Shown here: positions 9,821 to 22,900 of the stretch, one piece after another
How the letters are laid out: every line of letters begins with the position of its first letter
Numbering within the stretch: the stretch's first letter is position 1
Origin: Heliopora coerulea
Taxonomy: Eukaryota > Cnidaria > Anthozoa > Scleralcyonacea > Helioporidae
DNA length: 64,000 nucleotides
Assembly: GCA_030142905.1 (NCBI GenBank)
Contig: JASJOG010000674.1
Coordinates: 1-64,000, forward strand
Direction of reading: 5' to 3'
The notes under the pieces: generated by a model
What the model was told of the DNA's origin: nothing
The model's database searches: none
Seen by the model: the letters and a program-made list of their open reading frames with translations, nothing else
Translations under genes and position numbers: made by a program

Positions 9821-12566
9821 CTAAAACTGACGAGGACGGATTTTCATTTCGGCATTCTTGAAAGAATATTGAGAATTTTTCCAGTGATACCAGTTAACGC
9901 TGTCACCCGAATTGTGTGGACTACTACGGTACAAACCATTCAAGTTGGAGTCATGACAGCTGTTGTACCACCAGGCGCCTTTGAATCTCTGAGCACAGTT
10001 TGTTCTACGATGTTTGTCATTCTCCACGTCTTTAGTAGTGAATTTCATTCCGTTGTGATTAGAAAGTGAATCACCTGCATTACCTGTAATTAAGTTATAA
10101 ATACATCAACCTGGGACAGCTGAGTGAAATTTCAAGTGACTGTCTAAAAATATAGGAATGAAGGACATGCTCTCCTGGGAAATTTTTGAAATAAGACTAC
10201 TAGAATGGCATATTTACAAGGCTAAAATGAAAATTATATGGCAGCGACCATAAAAAATTTCAAAACGTTGGTAATCAGTTACACAACACATTACTGGGGC
10301 CATAATTCTCCAGTATGTCACGTTTTGTCTACATTGAGTTAATTTTAAAGCTTTTTTCAGCCTTGTTAAATTCTGTCTCTTAGTAGGCCTTAGACTAGGC
10401 ACCTGGGGTTCACCGGAACTTTAGTTCCGATCCAGTCCACGCTCTCAAAGTCAAAACAAAATGGTTAAATTTAACTGTACTGCTGTTATATATTTTTTTT
10501 GCCAACCTTTCTGTCGTTTCAATGAATATTCTTTAACTTGATTACTTGCAAGCGAGTTTAATACAGCAGGGAACTTTTTGACGACACTAACTATGATAGC
10601 AAGCCATCAGTGCAATTTTGTGTTGTATTTAAAACATTTCAGGAGATAAGGAGCAATCTGCTAAAAGCTAGACAACATCGGTTGCTTCCTTTACTATTTA
10701 AAAAACAAGCATTTAATTTCAAGCTTTTGAAGTTAATTTGTGAAAGCCCAATTTCAGAAAAAGAAGCATTTTGAAAAACAAGCATAATTTTAGCATAATT
10801 CTGGTTAAAAACGAGCAGTGCTAGAAGCTTAAAGTGCTACTTTTACTAGCACAATCCATAAAAACCTAACAATAAAGGTGAAAAAAACGACCTCAAACGA
10901 CAAATGTTTTGCCGCAAATTGAATACCATTTATTATTAAGTTCTGTACTGCACGGACTGATAACGATTAAACGTCAACTTTCTTTGAGATTATCCTCGAG
11001 ACTTATTAATGAGTCCACTTCTTAATTTCACAGCCCAACCGAGACAAAAAATATGCGTAATGAAGTGCTTGTTTTTTGGTGTTCTGTCTTTTCGTTTTTA
11101 CGCCAAAACCGTGATCTAAAGATTTATAAATGACTTTGAATGGTCGTTCCCATCAATCCGTGCATTGTTGACAACATGCATGCCTCCAGTTAAATGACTC
11201 GTATTTCAAAGTCAATTGCAAACCCAGGATATTGGATAACAAATAGTAATTCAAATTGAATTGAAACAACTCACCAGAATATTCTTCAACCGTTAAATTG
11301 TACTTGTGCGTTTCATTTGACACTGTGAATGCGTTATAGACAGCATAATGCGTCTCGTTTTCAAAATCTTCCAGATCAACTCTCAAAACGTTTTGACCAC
11401 CCTTTGTGAGTCGGCTGATCTTATCAAGTCCAAGCCAGAACTCGCCATTGAGATCACCAAATCCGGTTTTGTACTCTGTCCAGTTGCGATAGAGATCTAC
11501 GCTACCATCCATTCGTCTTTGAAAGACAGTCCAACCACCTCCATTAGTACTCATGTCACACCTCGCATGAAATGTTCCTTGGCCATCTGGATCTATTGTA
11601 TAGACACCATCTTTTCTCGCTCCTTTTTTATACAATTCAGCACAACTTCGCTCTGCAATAAGAGGTTGTAAGACTGAATATAATAAAACTGGACGCCTGA
11701 ACTGGAAATGTTGTGGCTAGAGATTTTAGCGCAGAAACAGAGACATGAACAATCAAGTTTATGCAGAACAAACCGACGGCAAATACTTTAGAGGTGCAGA
11801 TTAGGGAAAAACCCCCAATCTATTTCATAATTACCTGGATGTGACGGATCTAGCTTTGCATCGTTTCGAGGAGCAGGAGAAAAAGATTTTTCCTTCAAAA
11901 ATTTAAGAAAATAAAATCTTTATCCACCGAAAATGTAAAAAGTCGACGACTAGGCTGAGATCTTTTTACTACAATATTGATAAAACCCAAAACCACACTT
12001 ACAGTGTAGTTTATTGTTTCTAAAACTTACCTCGTCCCGTTCAAAGTAATTGAACCGTCTGCCTGGAACATGGTTCAGAGGATTACTTGCAGAAACGTCA
12101 TTATTGAGCTCACATTTTCCGTTCACTGGTGCAGTCGTACCGCAATTGATGGACTTGCAATGAGGACCTTCCATCAGACATAGTCGACTGCAATGCATCG
12201 CAGTAGGAACCATGGTTTCCTTAATTAGGGATTGGTTTAGACGACGTCCTTATGTCGGAAAGAGTATTAAAAAGAAATCTGAGAACCTATGCGACTGTAA
12301 TGAAAACAGTCAGCATCTGTTTCATTACGAAAACCTAAGTATTCATGAACAAAGAATAAATGGAACGTTCAACGTCCTTTCTGCTTGCACATACCTTGAG
12401 CTAAAAGAGTAAACGTTGCAAATCCCAATAACGCGTCGGCGTGAAAGGCAAACGAACTCAGAAACATCACCAAGAACAATAGGTGAAAAAGTAAACACTT
12501 TGAAAAGTCAATTTGATATAACTTTGGCATGACGTTGTTGAAATATCCTTTTTGGGCTGTGATCAT
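9821..12566 (-). CDS. Secreted fibrinogen-domain lectin with PAN/apple-like module (FReD gene A)
   Basis: Five exons join in frame with GT-AG introns: 12566-12395, 12248-12031, 11853-11835 (a 19-base microexon), 11652-11275 and 10083-9821. They total 1050 bases, 349 residues. Exon 1 holds a hydrophobic signal segment ([17 protein letters not shown]). Exon 2 holds a cysteine-rich block (HCSRLC, HCKSINC) that fits a PAN/apple domain. Exons 4-5 hold a complete FReD, residues about 139-349, starting CAELYKKG and carrying [26 protein letters not shown] and EMKIRP. The calcium loop reads KDVEND, with Glu in place of the usual second Asp. Three N-glycosylation sequons fall in exon 4. Such proteins act outside the cell, binding acetylated glycans or matrix partners. 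Met 13 is an alternative start. The LINE at 9517 lies just past its 3' end. Confidence 0.82.
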
Positions 12567-15496
12567 ATTTATGCCTGCAAAATTTGATGAGAAAGACAGA
12601 CGTTAGTTGATGTTTATCATAAAAGTTGAAAAACAACGAACAAATAAATAGGGAATAACTTTCCCGGCGACAGTCCTTACCTTGGAGAAGCTGTAAATAA
12701 GTCTTAAATTTTGTGAAGTAATATACCTGTACTTAAAGATGCAGCTGAAAGGAAGTGTTCTTGAAAAATGATACTCCAAAGATGTTAATGGACAGATTAG
12801 TGAATGATAAAGCTCCCTTTAGAGTCTTTCTTAGATTTCTTTAATCATTAATCTTCAAAAGCGCTTTTAAATATGCAGAATATCTACCGAAAGTGCGGTT
12901 GTTTGCCAAGAGTCATTATTTACCATTAAACTAACTTAAGTTCATAAATATTTGAAAAGTTAGCCAGTATCACTTTGGTAAGCATACGTGCAAAAAAAAA
13001 TGTACAAATGATGGTTTTCCACGTAAAAGATAGATTTAGGACTTGAATGTGAAGCAACACATATCAAATTTTACTCTTCAAATAAATTGCAGTAAAGTGA
13101 AAGAAAAATCTAGAATTTGACCAATGATTCAGAAACATAACGCTCTACAGTCACAATGTTTGGCAAAGAAATCTTTTTAGACAGTTTAACTTACTTTAAG
13201 GTCGTCCTTTGTAAATGCATTTGAAATTCGTGAATAATTGATTGGACAGCGATGCAAAGTTACATGTTGATTTATAATAATGGCCTCTACGTCAAAGGGC
13301 CCAAAAATCCCTATTTTCTTCTTGAATAGAACTGACAACAAAATCAACCACGTCCCTCTAATATTGGCTAGCTGAATTTTTGATATTTGAAAGCTTTTCA
13401 GGCTGGAATTGTTTCATGTAAACGTTTTTTGACCGGTTCATTACGTTGAGAGTTATCCCAGGCTGAAATATCAACCTTGGCTCACGAAGGAATACCTTAA
13501 AACAGCGTCTCTCAAGGGAGAAGGTACTGCCATTCAGTGGGCATTTAGAGAATATCGGAAAACGGAAGGAGGGCTACATTAAGTAGTGGCGTTAGGATAC
13601 AAATGGTGTGCGTTCATCAATGATTAACCGCGACAGCATTTTTAAGTTTCTAGTCGTCATTTATTGTTAAAATCTAACACTAACTGACCAACTGGGCAAT
13701 AACAAACAAAATAAATATGTAAAAAGATTTATTCAGTTCGGTATTGCGCTAGGGTTGGACGCTACCATAGGAAAAGAGCTGGGACTAATTGTTCTCCGAA
13801 GTTGTTGGCAAGAGGTTTTAGTATGAGACAAGTGGGCGTTCAACCAAAGAAGTTCAAAAATTTTTGCCTTAAAATATTAATTACTTAATATTACATGGCC
13901 CCGAGGAGAGTTTCAGCTAGGGCAAAGCTTTTTAAATTTGAATCCTGTGAATATTCTGGACCAACGAAAGTAGTCTCTTAAAGAGCTATTTCTACGCTAT
14001 GGATCTGATTTTTCAATTTTCATACATTTTTCGAAAAAAATAGCAAAAAAACAACACTTGTTAAGAGTTGAGTCGATACACAACTGGGCATGAGCAATTG
14101 TAGTTCCATTGCGACGTCGGCTATACCAATTATGACATACCCTCCCTGTTGTTGTGTTATTACACCATTAGGCCTTTGAATGGCCAAAGACGTTAAAACT
14201 TACTTTTGCATTAGGATTTAAAAGGTTAGCCATTCCAGCCATACTCTCGGGCAAGGTCCAGGTTGACCATTGTCCACGGTAAATATCAGGTTAATTGCGA
14301 CCAAATTTTCACATCAATGATGTCCGACCCTATCAGTAAATTAAACCATTTACATCCTTTCAAACACAATCCCCAATGTCCCCTGAGGGAAGATAGAAAT
14401 TACCTGTAGAATGTAAAAACGAACAGATGAAAGGACTTTTTACACTATATAATTGTGGGGAGGGCTCAGTCCCACACAAACGCCCATATGGCCCCTCCAG
14501 TGCAATATCTTTTCTAAAATGTAGATTGGAAAAATTAAAATAGAGTCAAGTTAAGAACCTAGAAGACTTGAATAACTGGGAAACCAGCGCTTTGTAGTAT
14601 GTTTTGATATAGTATGCTGCATGGCTTCCACGTTCCACAGGTATAGTAGTTGAACAAGGTAACTATTAATTGCCTTAAACTGTGTTTTGTACATCATTCT
14701 TTCTTTCACATACCAGTAAAAAAAAGCCAAAAAACATAGTTTTCAATCAGCGTTACAATCACCTGTTTCCTTCAGTCAATGTCCATTCTAGCATGAGTTT
14801 GGTAATGACGCCGGACAATTCCAAATGTTGACCCTAATTATAGACAAGGAGCGGCATCGTCATTTAACTGTCACATACACACCTCAGATGTCTTATTAAA
14901 TGGTCGCCTTGCCTTCAACACAAGGTCCCCTTTGGTGACAGACGTCTAAAATAGATATGAAAGGCCCTGGACATGCGGACACTTTCATACCTTTAAATTT
15001 TCGGAACTTTATGTCCTTTAATTTCTTTCTCCACAAATTCAATTCATGTGTTGTTTGAAGTTGATAATTGATGCTACGAGTATATTGAAATTTTGTTTAT
15101 GTAATATTTAACTGGAAATATTTTAAGTCATTTCTATGTACAGTGCCAAATGTATTTGGGCAGAAAGGAAAACCGCATTCACATTGACATCACCGATAAG
15201 GTGAGTTCGGTTTTATGCGACGTTTTCGGATTTCACATCGCGTGGGAAACTGGCACTAAAGGATAATTCATAACAGAAGTCAAAAACACGAGGCGTCTAC
15301 TAATATATGACGTTGGTCTTGAGCCATTAAATATATTCTACAGGTTTTATAAGCTAAGTGACCTTACAGAACTTGCTGGCACTTGCTAAAACCACGTATT
15401 TTTTACTTTCCTCCGCTATTAACCGCAAGCGCCATTTTCTCACGCAATGCCAAATGTGCCAATAGATCACGCAGATATTTTTATAGAAAAAATTAA
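12567..15496. other. Intergenic, no gene recognised
   Basis: AT-rich DNA upstream of FReD gene A. I see no conserved coding segment, RNA gene or structured repeat in it. The promoter of gene A should lie in its first few hundred bases, but I cannot point to a convincing TATA box. Confidence 0.5.
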
Positions 15497-15922
15497 CTAG
15501 ATTTTCTTGGAAAACTTACCTTTTTCGAGAAGTTTTTGCAACCACGTATTGCATCCGGACAGGAAATTTCCAACTAAAAATTCTATGAGAAACCGAGTTC
15601 TTATTTGTATTCTAATTAAATCTATTCCTCGTGGAAAGTAGAGAGACTGGGAGAATAAAAAATCTGCACAAATAATCCTGTTATTGAAGTGAGATTGTTT
15701 AGACTCGACTTTGACCAGTGCCATCGGGAAGAAGTTTGATATTGGAGGGACAAAAAGCGGTTTAGTAACAATTTGTGCAAAAAATCCTGCTCCATACCTC
15801 CATGCACAAGCGTATGGAGTAAAAGTTTTCATTTCATTATTTGGGGAAGGTGTCAAAGGCACAGGAATGGTGACGTTCTCTGTGGGACTAAAATACGAAC
15901 CCAGTCGCTTTATCGTGCGCAC
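15497..15922 (-). CDS. Unrecognised open frame, possible exon
   Basis: A 141-codon open frame on the minus strand that I do not recognise. Just after LEKG the sequence reads GGTAAGTTTTCC, a strong splice donor (exon would end near 15521), so the tail of the open frame may be intron. The protein is mixed in character, not low complexity (PVPLTPSPNN, ACAWRYGAGFFAQIV, GNFLSGCNTWLQKLLEK). The donor and normal amino-acid mix are the only support. It could be a fragment of an old repeat. Confidence 0.25.
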   Translation of the reverse strand: MRTIKRLGSYFSPTENVTIPVPLTPSPNNEMKTFTPYACAWRYGAGFFAQIVTKPLFVPPISNFFPMALVKVESKQSHFNNRIICADFLFSQSLYFPRGIDLIRIQIRTRFLIEFLVGNFLSGCNTWLQKLLEKGKFSKKI

Positions 15923-15971
15923 TAGGTTAGCAAGATTTAAGAATATTCGTGTTTATGTCCTGTTAGAATAA

Positions 15972-16920
15972 TGGACTATAAGTCAAACGATTCATTAATT
16001 ATAAATGTAGTCCGTCAACAATGTCTGTTAAATGTTGACTGGGTTTCAAAAAAAGCGTTTTGACGTAAAACCAAATAAATGAAGACTTACCCACGTGGCT
16101 CACCGACAACGCGTAAGCAAAGCCGATGTCTTTAAGGCGTTTTAACGATAACTGGACTCAAAGTAACGATAAACCATTAGAAAACATCAACGTTAAGTTG
16201 ATGTAACGTTAAAAAATTGGAAAGCAGGCGTTATCAAATTTCACTAACAAGCGACTAGTCCATAGACATTGAGGGGGGAACGACCTCTCGTTTGCTTCCT
16301 TTTTTAGGGGGGGAGATTTTCCTCGCTGTTCCCCCCTACTTCCGACGTCCCTGGATCGGTTTACACTAAATCATGAAATAGTGGTAAGTGAGGATAAGCG
16401 GAGAAAAACTTCTCCATGAACGTTACATGTCAGCTAGTTCCTTTGAATCTTTTCCTGATTGCCCATGATTCATCGTTGAGCATGAACAGGTCTATTGCAT
16501 TTTATGAGGACCTGAAATCAAATCATCCAACAAACTATTTAAAACAAGAACATGAGATATTTAGTAAAACCGTGAGAACGAAGGCTAATTTTCACACAGA
16601 TTTTATTAGTGAAAACATTTCAACATGCTACTTTTCTCTAAAAATCCACTGAAATTCTACCTGAGATTGGCGGCCATCTTTTCGTCGTCTTCAATTCTCC
16701 TCACTCATGTAATTTGAAGTGGATATTCTTCGTCGTTGTATTTGACTCCACAAGTTAACCGTTCACTTCCGAGCAAGCATTTGGCTTCTTCAGTTCAGTA
16801 GTTATTATTTTGCTTAAAGTATGTTCAGATAAAGTATTCGTAATAAACATGAACTTTTATGATCTTTGAAACCCGACACATGTGTGTTAGATGTTTGAGA
16901 AACGTGAAAGCTTGGATATA
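15972..16920. other. Intergenic, nothing assigned
   Basis: AT-rich sequence with one G-run/C-run block near 16270-16350 (AGGGGGGGAG and TTCCCCCC) that resembles the end of an interspersed repeat. No partner end was found. Confidence 0.4.
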
Positions 16921-17043
16921 GTAAGGTAGATGAACGATCTTCAAGCTCGATACTCAGAAGAAGATACTCAGAGAATGATTTCTGTCTGCGGCTCAGAAAT
17001 CATTTTCTGAGTATCGAGCTTGAAGATCGTTCATCTACCTTAC
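16921..17043. repeat. Palindrome, 38 bp arms
   Basis: GTAAGGTAGATGAACGATCT.. at 16921-16958 is the exact reverse complement of 17006-17043. The spacer contains a second smaller inverted pair (AGAATGATTTCTG with CAGAAATCATTTTCT) and a partial repeat of the arm end (GATACTCAGA). A transcript would form one long hairpin. There is no coding. Confidence 0.85.
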
Positions 17044-17257
17044 ATGTGTGTTAGAATACAGCTCGACGTCTTTGAATAAAATCATTTGACAAAGTCTTTA
17101 TAAATTTTTCGGTTGATGTAAGTCCTGACGCACTGATATTAATATTTAACGTAACAATCAAATCCCATAGGCAAACCACCTTTGTTGGCCATTAAAAAAC
17201 GTTATTCAATATGTCCTTAGTCCCTTTATATAACTTGGACATCTAAAGAGCTTATCA

Positions 17258-18125
17258 AATAATTAGTAAGGGTTAATCAGTATTCACAAGTGTGATAAAG
17301 GATTTAACATCGCGAGTGAAGTTTCACTTCTTCACGTTAAACTTCATTTGTGATGGTAAATTCTTCATCACACAAGTGAACATTGATTAACCACTTTGTC
17401 TCACGACTCACCCACAATGAAATCGTTCCTTCTTTTTCACCATCTTAAAGTGCCTATACGGACCTTCGAAAGTTGACATATTTGTAAGATTTGAGTTCTT
17501 CCGATAAAAATTGTAGTATATCTTGTATTAGAAAAATTTCATTTTCATGGATTTTTTCGCTGCTAAAGTTGGCTATTTTGAAGCTTTTCAACATTTGACC
17601 GTGTGATAAAAAAGCTGGAATCTAGTGAGTGGACGTGACGTCAGTCCAGGAACACCAGTACGTAACAACAGTGATTATACGGTGCAAATACAGTATATTT
17701 TCTTAGTGTAAGTTTTATTATTTTCAAAATCTTACACTAAGAAAATATACTGTATTTGCGCCGTATAATCACTGTTGTTACGTACTGGTGTTCCTGGACT
17801 GGCGTCACGTCCGCTCACTAGAGTCCAGCTTTTTTATCACACGGTCAAATGTTGAAAAGCTTCAAAATAGCCAACTTTAGCAGCGAAAAAATCCATGAAA
17901 ATGAAATTTTTCTAATGCAAGATATACTACAATTTTTATCGGAAGAACTCAAATCTTACAAATATGTCAACTTTCGAAGGTCCGTATAGGCACTTTAAGG
18001 TCGAAGAAACATTAGTCGTTAGAAATCAAGATAATTACTCATTAGTGTGCGATAAACTGTTTATCACACTGTTTTGAAAGGAGAGTAGTGTGGTAAGTGG
18101 TTATCAAACTCTTTTCAAAGGTTAC
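17258..18125. repeat. Interspersed repeat, interrupted copy (partner at 62066-62305)
   Basis: Sequence on either side of the fold-back element matches, in reverse complement, a continuous stretch at 62066-62305. Shared pieces include CAGTGTGATAAAC, TTTCTTCGACCT, CATTGTGG(G/A)TG and GTGTGATAAAG.ATTTAACATCG. The left part is itself a palindrome centred near 17336 (two copies of a CACAAGTG...AAGTTT arm). Probably a non-autonomous element. Confidence 0.65.
17449..17994. mobile_element. 546 bp fold-back element with TTAA flanks
   Basis: Almost the whole segment is one inverted repeat. The left arm 17449-17712 starts AGTGCCTATACGGACC and the right arm 17731-17994 ends GGTCCGTATAGGCACT, with an 18-base centre and only a few differences. 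TTAA occurs directly outside both ends (17445-17448 and 17995-17998). The related repeat at 62 kb lacks the insert. A TTAA duplication is the hallmark of piggyBac-type insertion, so a piggyBac-type MITE is the best guess. There is no coding capacity. Confidence 0.75.
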
Positions 18126-18590
18126 CATGCTCTCGAATACTAATCAGTAGAATAATGGATCAAAACCCTTCTATTGAAACAATGAATTATTGGTGTGCCA
18201 TAAGATAATACGGTGTGATTTCATTAAAAGTGATACTAAGGCTTAGTTCACATGTCGAACTTTTCATTATGACTGGAATATAATGTAAATATCCGAAACC
18301 TATTGCTGATTGTCATTTGCAGTAAATTCGGAACGCTAGACATAAATTATCAAGTAACTCGCTTCACAAATATTTCAGAAGCTCACCATCTTTCCATCCC
18401 CACTCGTAGACAGCAAAGCAAGCAAAATTTCGTCAGACGAAGAAAACCTAGATTTTCTCGAAATAGTAGAAATTTTGTTATGTATTAGATAGCAGGAGGT
18501 AAAGTTTCGAAGACACAATAAAAACGCTACTTTCGGTTTCTTTTCAATTCTCAGTTTCTCACCACTCGAAGTTTAAAGTTTGTATGTAGT

Positions 18591-18680
18591 AGTTAAAATA
18601 TTCGTGCCCGATCTTTATGGGCATTTACAATGGCGAGCCATTGTAGGTGCCCATAAAGATCGGACGCGAATATTTTAACT
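18591..18680. repeat. Palindrome, 43 bp arms
   Basis: 18591-18633 (AGTTAAAATATTCGTGCCCG..) pairs with 18638-18680, with about three mismatches and a 4-base centre. It could be a tiny MITE or a structural repeat. There is no coding. Confidence 0.8.
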
Positions 18681-19650
18681 TACTTATCAAATTGTGAGAC
18701 AATATGATAAATACTTTGTTTGGAACTCATAGAAAAGGTAAAAACACATAATTTTTATGCAGAAATAGATCATTTTGAGCTACCTCTGTCTGTTAATTTT
18801 GATAAAACATTAATGTTTTATTAATCAATGCTTTATTCGCATTTACAAATGTTGATCAAATATTCATTTTTTTTTAATTTTCTTCATAAATTTTTAATGA
18901 GTTTGATAAGGAAATATTAAAAAACCATGGCCTACCTCCCATAGTTATCATATTAACTGTGCTCGTGATATATTCAAGCTTTCACCATCCTTGCACTTCT
19001 TAAAATACAAATGTTGTTTATAAAAATATTAAAGTGGGAACCATAAAATTTACTTCTATTCACGCCCACAAAATTCAACATTTTGTTGGTGAAAAAATGG
19101 TTTGGACTTTTTTCATCGATTGAATTCATTTAATTGGAAAAACCTCTGACAGCCAATCGAGTGGAAATCTATTTTAAAAATTATTTACCCATAGAGCAGT
19201 TTGATAAAATAGACGACTTTAAAGTCTTAACAAGTTTTCCTTCAACTTTGACTTGGATGTTGGCCATGTTGGTGTTCTTTTAACAAAACAATCTCATTAA
19301 CTGCAGTTGTATGTGAAGTCCAATATGGTCAATGTTTTTTTGTCTTTTGAATCTCAACGGATTAATGGCAATCTAGGTATAACATTTATATACTTCACAT
19401 TTAGACGCCTTTATGGCTGCAACAAACAATTGCAATGAATAAAATTCATCTATGGTTCTATGGACACCAACCCTAAAAAGCCATCTTCAATGTCAGATTT
19501 ATTCACGATGTTTTGCTGTGTTCGTCACGATATTTTACCCTGTGTTTGACAAGCAAAACACTGGTAGTTTGGTGTTGAACTGGGAAGAAAATAAAAACAC
19601 AAGCACAAACCAAACATGCAATTATCTCTACTTTATTACTCATATTTACT
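18681..19650. other. Intergenic, nothing assigned
   Basis: AT-rich DNA with no recognised gene. It leads into the 3' flank of FReD gene B, where similarity to the flank of gene A begins near 19654. Confidence 0.5.
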
Positions 19651-19953
19651 GAAAGAATATGAATATTTATTAAAATGAACAAAAAACTTTCAAATGCAAA
19701 ATGTGTCGGGCAGTGTGCGATGTTGCTCGGCAGTTGAGCCAGCAAGCAGTAGGGGATGATATGCAGTGTGGATGTCAAACGAGCTAATGAATGTAAATAA
19801 TAATGTCATATTTACTTATTCTGATTCTTTTAAGGCAGTGAACTTGAAACAAACTGGAACGAAATGTTTCTTTCCTTTCACAAAAATAAGAAAAACCTTT
19901 ATATTATGATGATTGTGGGGTAACAACGCTACGCTCCTGTAACCTACCAAATT

Positions 19954-22900
19954 CTAAAACTGACGAGGACAGATTTTCATTTCGGCATTCTTGAAAGAAT
20001 AGTAAGATTTTTTCCAGTGATACCAGGTAATGCTGTCAGAAGTCATGTGTGGACTACTACGGTACAAACCATTCAAGTTGCTGTCATGACCGTACTTGTA
20101 CCACCAGGCACCACTGTAGATCACAGCACAGTTTCCACGACGATTTTTGTCATTGTCAAAGTCTTTAGTACTGAATTTCATTCCGTTGTGATAAGAAAGT
20201 GAATCACCTGCATTACCTGTAATTAAGTTATAAATACATCAACCTGGGACAGCTGAGTAAAATTTCAAGTGACTGTCTCAAAATACAGGAAAGAAGGACG
20301 TGCTCTTCAGGGAAATTTTTCAATTAAGACTACTAGAATGGCATATTTACAAGGCTAAAATGAAAATTATATGGCATCAAACATAAGAAATTTCAATGCA
20401 TTGGTAACTTGGATGTTCACAACTTATGTAAGTAACTTGTGAGGAAAAGTTGGGGAGCTAAAGCCCTTCCACCACCCTGCTCCACCTTCCTTAGTTAACT
20501 GTTCTTATAAAACATGCAAAGGTAGGAGAAATTCTGAACTTACATAGACAAGTGTTTTGTATTTCTATCTTTTCAAAGGAAGTAAAAAGAATTCTCAGAT
20601 AAAAAAGGGAATTTACGGGGTTTTTCCTAAAGTCTACCAATTCATTTTAGTTAACTGAAGAAGTTTGTGATGTGAAAAATGGAGAGCCCTCAAACATTTT
20701 TTCCGGCGAACATGTTGTGACAGAAGATTAGGAAACGACTTTGTAAAGCTGTGCTGATCCTTCAAAAACCAATGAAAGACTTTTGAAGTAATGTAAGATT
20801 TAGAAAAACGACTACCAAGCAGATGAATGTCATTTAAGCCATAATCCCAAATTATTTAGATTAAAAACATATTAATTTACTAAACGTTTTACGATCATTC
20901 AAGTTATGTCATTGGAGTAATATATATGAGACGGCTTCCACTTACATATGCTTAGCTATTACGTAATAAGAAGTCTTGAAATAATAGGAAGTGAGAGAAC
21001 AGAAGCAAAGACGAACATTAAGAGATAGAAAATGTGAAGATCAAAAATAGACAAAAAGGAAACGACCAAATATTATTGTTGAATGAAGAGTTGATTTTAA
21101 CTTTCTTTGATTAGGACTTCGAGTTGGGGATTGTCCGACCCTAAATTAGTAAAATGAGAAAAGGATTTGGGATGACCGGTTTCTTTGCCAAAAGCTGAGA
21201 GCCTTAGACACTGGAAAGTGATGAATGTGATAGTGTTTTTGTTCTGTGTAGGTGGAAACACTTATGTGGTCTGGGATCGGCTTTCGCCTATCTACAACGT
21301 GATAAATGCTGTGTTGGCAAGTGAATTTTGTAAACAACGTGGGATCTCAGTTGCGAAAACAGTTAGATTATCGAATAACGGGTCAAAAAATAGCAAAGTT
21401 TAATACACGTATCGGTCGAGAAAATAGTTTAGCTATACGTTGACGAAACTGAAGTGCATGATTGCTTGTGAGAGGTAAAACAATCGAAAACGGTGATTTA
21501 GGAACTTTTTTACGCTTTGCAACCGATCATATACTTTAGATACCAAAAGAAATGACTATATTATTTCCTTCGGTCTAGCCACATATTAAGCTTTCCTAAC
21601 CAAACCTTTTTTTCCATACATCTAGGTACGAAAATGTGAAAAGCTCCTGCTTGGAATGGCTGAATCACCTATATTTCCTTAATTTCTTTTATCATTTTTT
21701 AATGAAATAGTTTTCCCCTATAACACTTTATTTTTCCCTAAAACAATATTTATTAAAAGTCAGCATCAACACTGATTACAATCATCCGCGCTACATGGAC
21801 GCTGCATGAGGATACAGGTGAGCCACACATATACTGTAAGCGTAGAACCTGATTTTAGAATTTTGGTTTTCTACTAATAGTTTTGTCAATCAAAGGTAAT
21901 TTTGTTGAGAAAAAAAGTTAAAAATATAAAATGTTGGTCTTGTTAAAGTTGCCACCTCATTTGATCTTAACGATTGGAAATTTGTGTCGCGAAAAGCGTG
22001 TAAATTGCAACGGTAATATTTTTGCAAGTAATTTACGATTATCTATCCCCTAGCACCCCTTATCCACGCCCATGATACCAACGTCCCATACTAACCTAAC
22101 CACACTAACCTTTTTTTGTTTTTCGTTACCAGTAAATTTCGTTTATCCGGAGAGACACTTAGATCTTTGTAGACACTTAGTTGTTTGTGAGTGGCCAGTA
22201 AACATTCTGGTACTTTTGTACTTGTCTGTCCATCTAGTTTCACATCGCAAGGAGACATTTGTTGACCACGTCGAGATTACAAATTATATTAAAAAAATAG
22301 CCGAGCTGTTTCACCACCATACAAATTTCGAAAACGAATTTGCGTTGATGTTGATAAGTACTAAGACAAAAACTCAAGTGAATGACCGGAACAAGGAAAG
22401 TAACTAAACTCAACTCGCGCAACAACCAACCGAACAATTACAAGAGCTTCTAGCTACACAAGATGCTTATTATATAGACAACCACCTTATATGAGCTGTT
22501 GTGCAATTTGAAGCTCGAAAGCTACTATCAAGCTACCAGCTCATATATTACTAATAATAAAAAAAAACAAAATGACTGAACGTTTTTGCTCAAGTAATTG
22601 ATGAAGATATCAAAATTTACTTCTAAAAAAATAGTTACGAAAAAAAATCCAAAAGAATAACACAATATGGACAATTCAATCAATTTTTCCCGACTGGTAA
22701 CATTGTAGGAAAATGAAATAAGTACAACACTTTAGAGAATTATTTGCTAAAATAAATATTGGAGCTACTATCTTTACGAAGTGTTCAGTTTGCTTCATTT
22801 TCCAACATCGCTTTTATGCACATTGCCCATCAAAGTTGGTGCTCACCCAATTTTAAGAAACAGGTATTGTTGAGTTCGTAGAAAAACAAATTACATATGG

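Noticed and set aside
16270..16350. G/C-run block as a transposon end
   Set aside because: No matching inverted end or target duplication was found nearby.
22072..22407. 111-codon frame inside the FReD B intron
   Set aside because: No recognisable motif and no splice logic; possibly a decayed repeat.
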